The notes below the pieces were generated by a model, which worked only from the letters and a program-made list of their open reading frames with translations, searched no databases and was not told where the DNA came from. Shown here piece after piece: positions 63,454-64,000 of a stretch of DNA of 64,000 bases. The position numbers were made by a program, and so were the translations under genes. The first letter of the stretch is position 1. Each line of letters starts with the position of its first letter. Location of the stretch: positions 174,669 through 238,668 of the forward strand of contig CALVAK010000001.1 in the NCBI GenBank assembly GCA_944325525.1, read 5' to 3'. Source of the DNA: Candidatus Gastranaerophilales bacterium. Its GTDB lineage: Bacteria; Cyanobacteriota; Vampirovibrionia; Gastranaerophilales; Gastranaerophilaceae.

Positions 63454-63816
63454 ATGTTAAAAAAGAAATTTCGATTAAAAAAATATTCTGCTTTTATTGC
63501 TACATATAAGTTAAATAATTTATTGTGTGACAAAAATATATGTATATATGTCGGTAAAGAAAAAACGGATTATTCTCAACCGACTAAATTTGCTTTTGTC
63601 GTGGCAAAAAAGGTTCATAAAAGAGCGGTAAAAAGAAACAGAATAAAACGATTAATGAGAGAAAGTGTACGGCAGATTATTTTTACAAATGATTTTAATT
63701 TTATTCATAATTATATCTCGGTTATATTTGTAGCAAGAAAAAATTCACTAAATGCTTCTTTCTCTGATATATCATGCTCTGTACAAAATCTCTTAAAAGA
63801 AAAGTGCTGTAATTAG
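63454..63816 (+). CDS. rnpA: Ribonuclease P protein component
   Basis: Protein subunit of RNase P, which matures tRNA 5' ends. The 120-residue protein has the basic RNA-binding motif AVKRNRIKRLMRESVR with the RNR signature, plus KFAFVVAKKVHKRA. I chose ATG 63454; an upstream in-frame GTG at 63424 lies in the loop of the hairpin. The ribosome site is weak (CAGG), fitting low expression. The following 177 bases to the window edge contain AT-rich sequence but no gene apart from a possible start at 63994. Confidence 0.93.
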   Translation: MLKKKFRLKKYSAFIATYKLNNLLCDKNICIYVGKEKTDYSQPTKFAFVVAKKVHKRAVKRNRIKRLMRESVRQIIFTNDFNFIHNYISVIFVARKNSLNASFSDISCSVQNLLKEKCCN

Positions 63817-63993
63817 TGATTTCTATGGTTTTATAAATAATACATTAATATTAATATGATATTTTATATATTTTGTTTATATACAATATAAATACTAATA
63901 TTAAGAAATGTTAACATTTTTTCTTAAAAAAGTCATGAAATTAAAACAAAAAGTTTTCATGTATATAAAGGGGACAAACCGAGGACAAGAGAA

Positions 63994-64000
63994 ATGGGTT
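63994..64000 (+). CDS. Possible start of a gene cut by the window edge
   Basis: ATG 63994 follows GAGGACAAGAGAA, a reasonable ribosome site, but only two codons are visible. yidD or yidC often follow rnpA, but nothing here identifies the gene. Confidence 0.25.

Noticed and set aside
63319..64000. Replication origin near rpmH-rnpA
   Set aside because: The gene pair often lies near dnaA/oriC, but no DnaA boxes (TTATNCACA) are visible and dnaA is not in the window.
1..64000. CRISPR arrays, IS elements, prophage
   Set aside because: No spaced direct repeats, transposase, integrase or phage structural genes seen; the only tandem repeats are inside the proline-rich gene.

Overview
The window is about 64 kb of AT-rich DNA from an anaerobic bacterium of the cyanobacterial sister group, most likely Gastranaerophilales (Melainabacteria/Vampirovibrionia). 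The main reason is the RNA polymerase: rpoB is followed by separate rpoC1 and rpoC2 genes, and rpoC2 carries a large insertion of sandwich-hybrid repeats, as in cyanobacteria. Supporting signs are kdsB (a Kdo-containing outer membrane), hydF ([FeFe]-hydrogenase maturation), no photosynthesis genes, and a protein with the short N-terminal VSFG tag that I associate with this group. The assignment is inference from sequence features; no search was run.

Left part (1-17.8 kb). A minus-strand pyrimidine operon, pyrK-pyrD-pyrE-pyrB-pyrC-pyrF/carA-carB, encodes all of UMP synthesis, with pyrF and carA fused. Its leader holds a strong promoter, a 12-codon leader peptide and an intrinsic terminator, a layout suggesting translation-coupled attenuation. 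After a few small genes come hisD and a three-domain hisA-hisI-hisE fusion. Divergent from these is a tightly overlapping operon, thiS-mnmA-bioB-thiF-cysK, which looks like a sulfur-carrier module with an atypical MnmA.

Middle (17.8-36 kb). There is a structured, possibly 6S-like RNA region, tRNA-Lys, purA, a candidate small RNA with its own promoter and terminator, a radical SAM gene with an AI-2E-type permease, a parvulin/aminopeptidase/RNA methyltransferase operon, thiC, two small paralogous proteins, argS, and an accD-accA-prmA-kdsB-cation efflux operon. dapB, panD and small hypothetical genes follow.

Right part (36-64 kb). After rpoB-rpoC1-rpoC2 come a sugar nucleotidyltransferase with a novel N-terminal region, an orphan sensor kinase, two ABC sugar permeases without partners, hydF, a spoIID-like/murJ/tsaC cell-envelope operon, a proline-rich repeat protein, a MazG-like protein, an MFS transporter, purH, rpmH and rnpA. 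Many convergent genes share interlocked stop codons. I see no phage, IS element or CRISPR array. The most unusual items are the pyr leader, the two enzyme fusions, the sulfur operon and the candidate small RNA.
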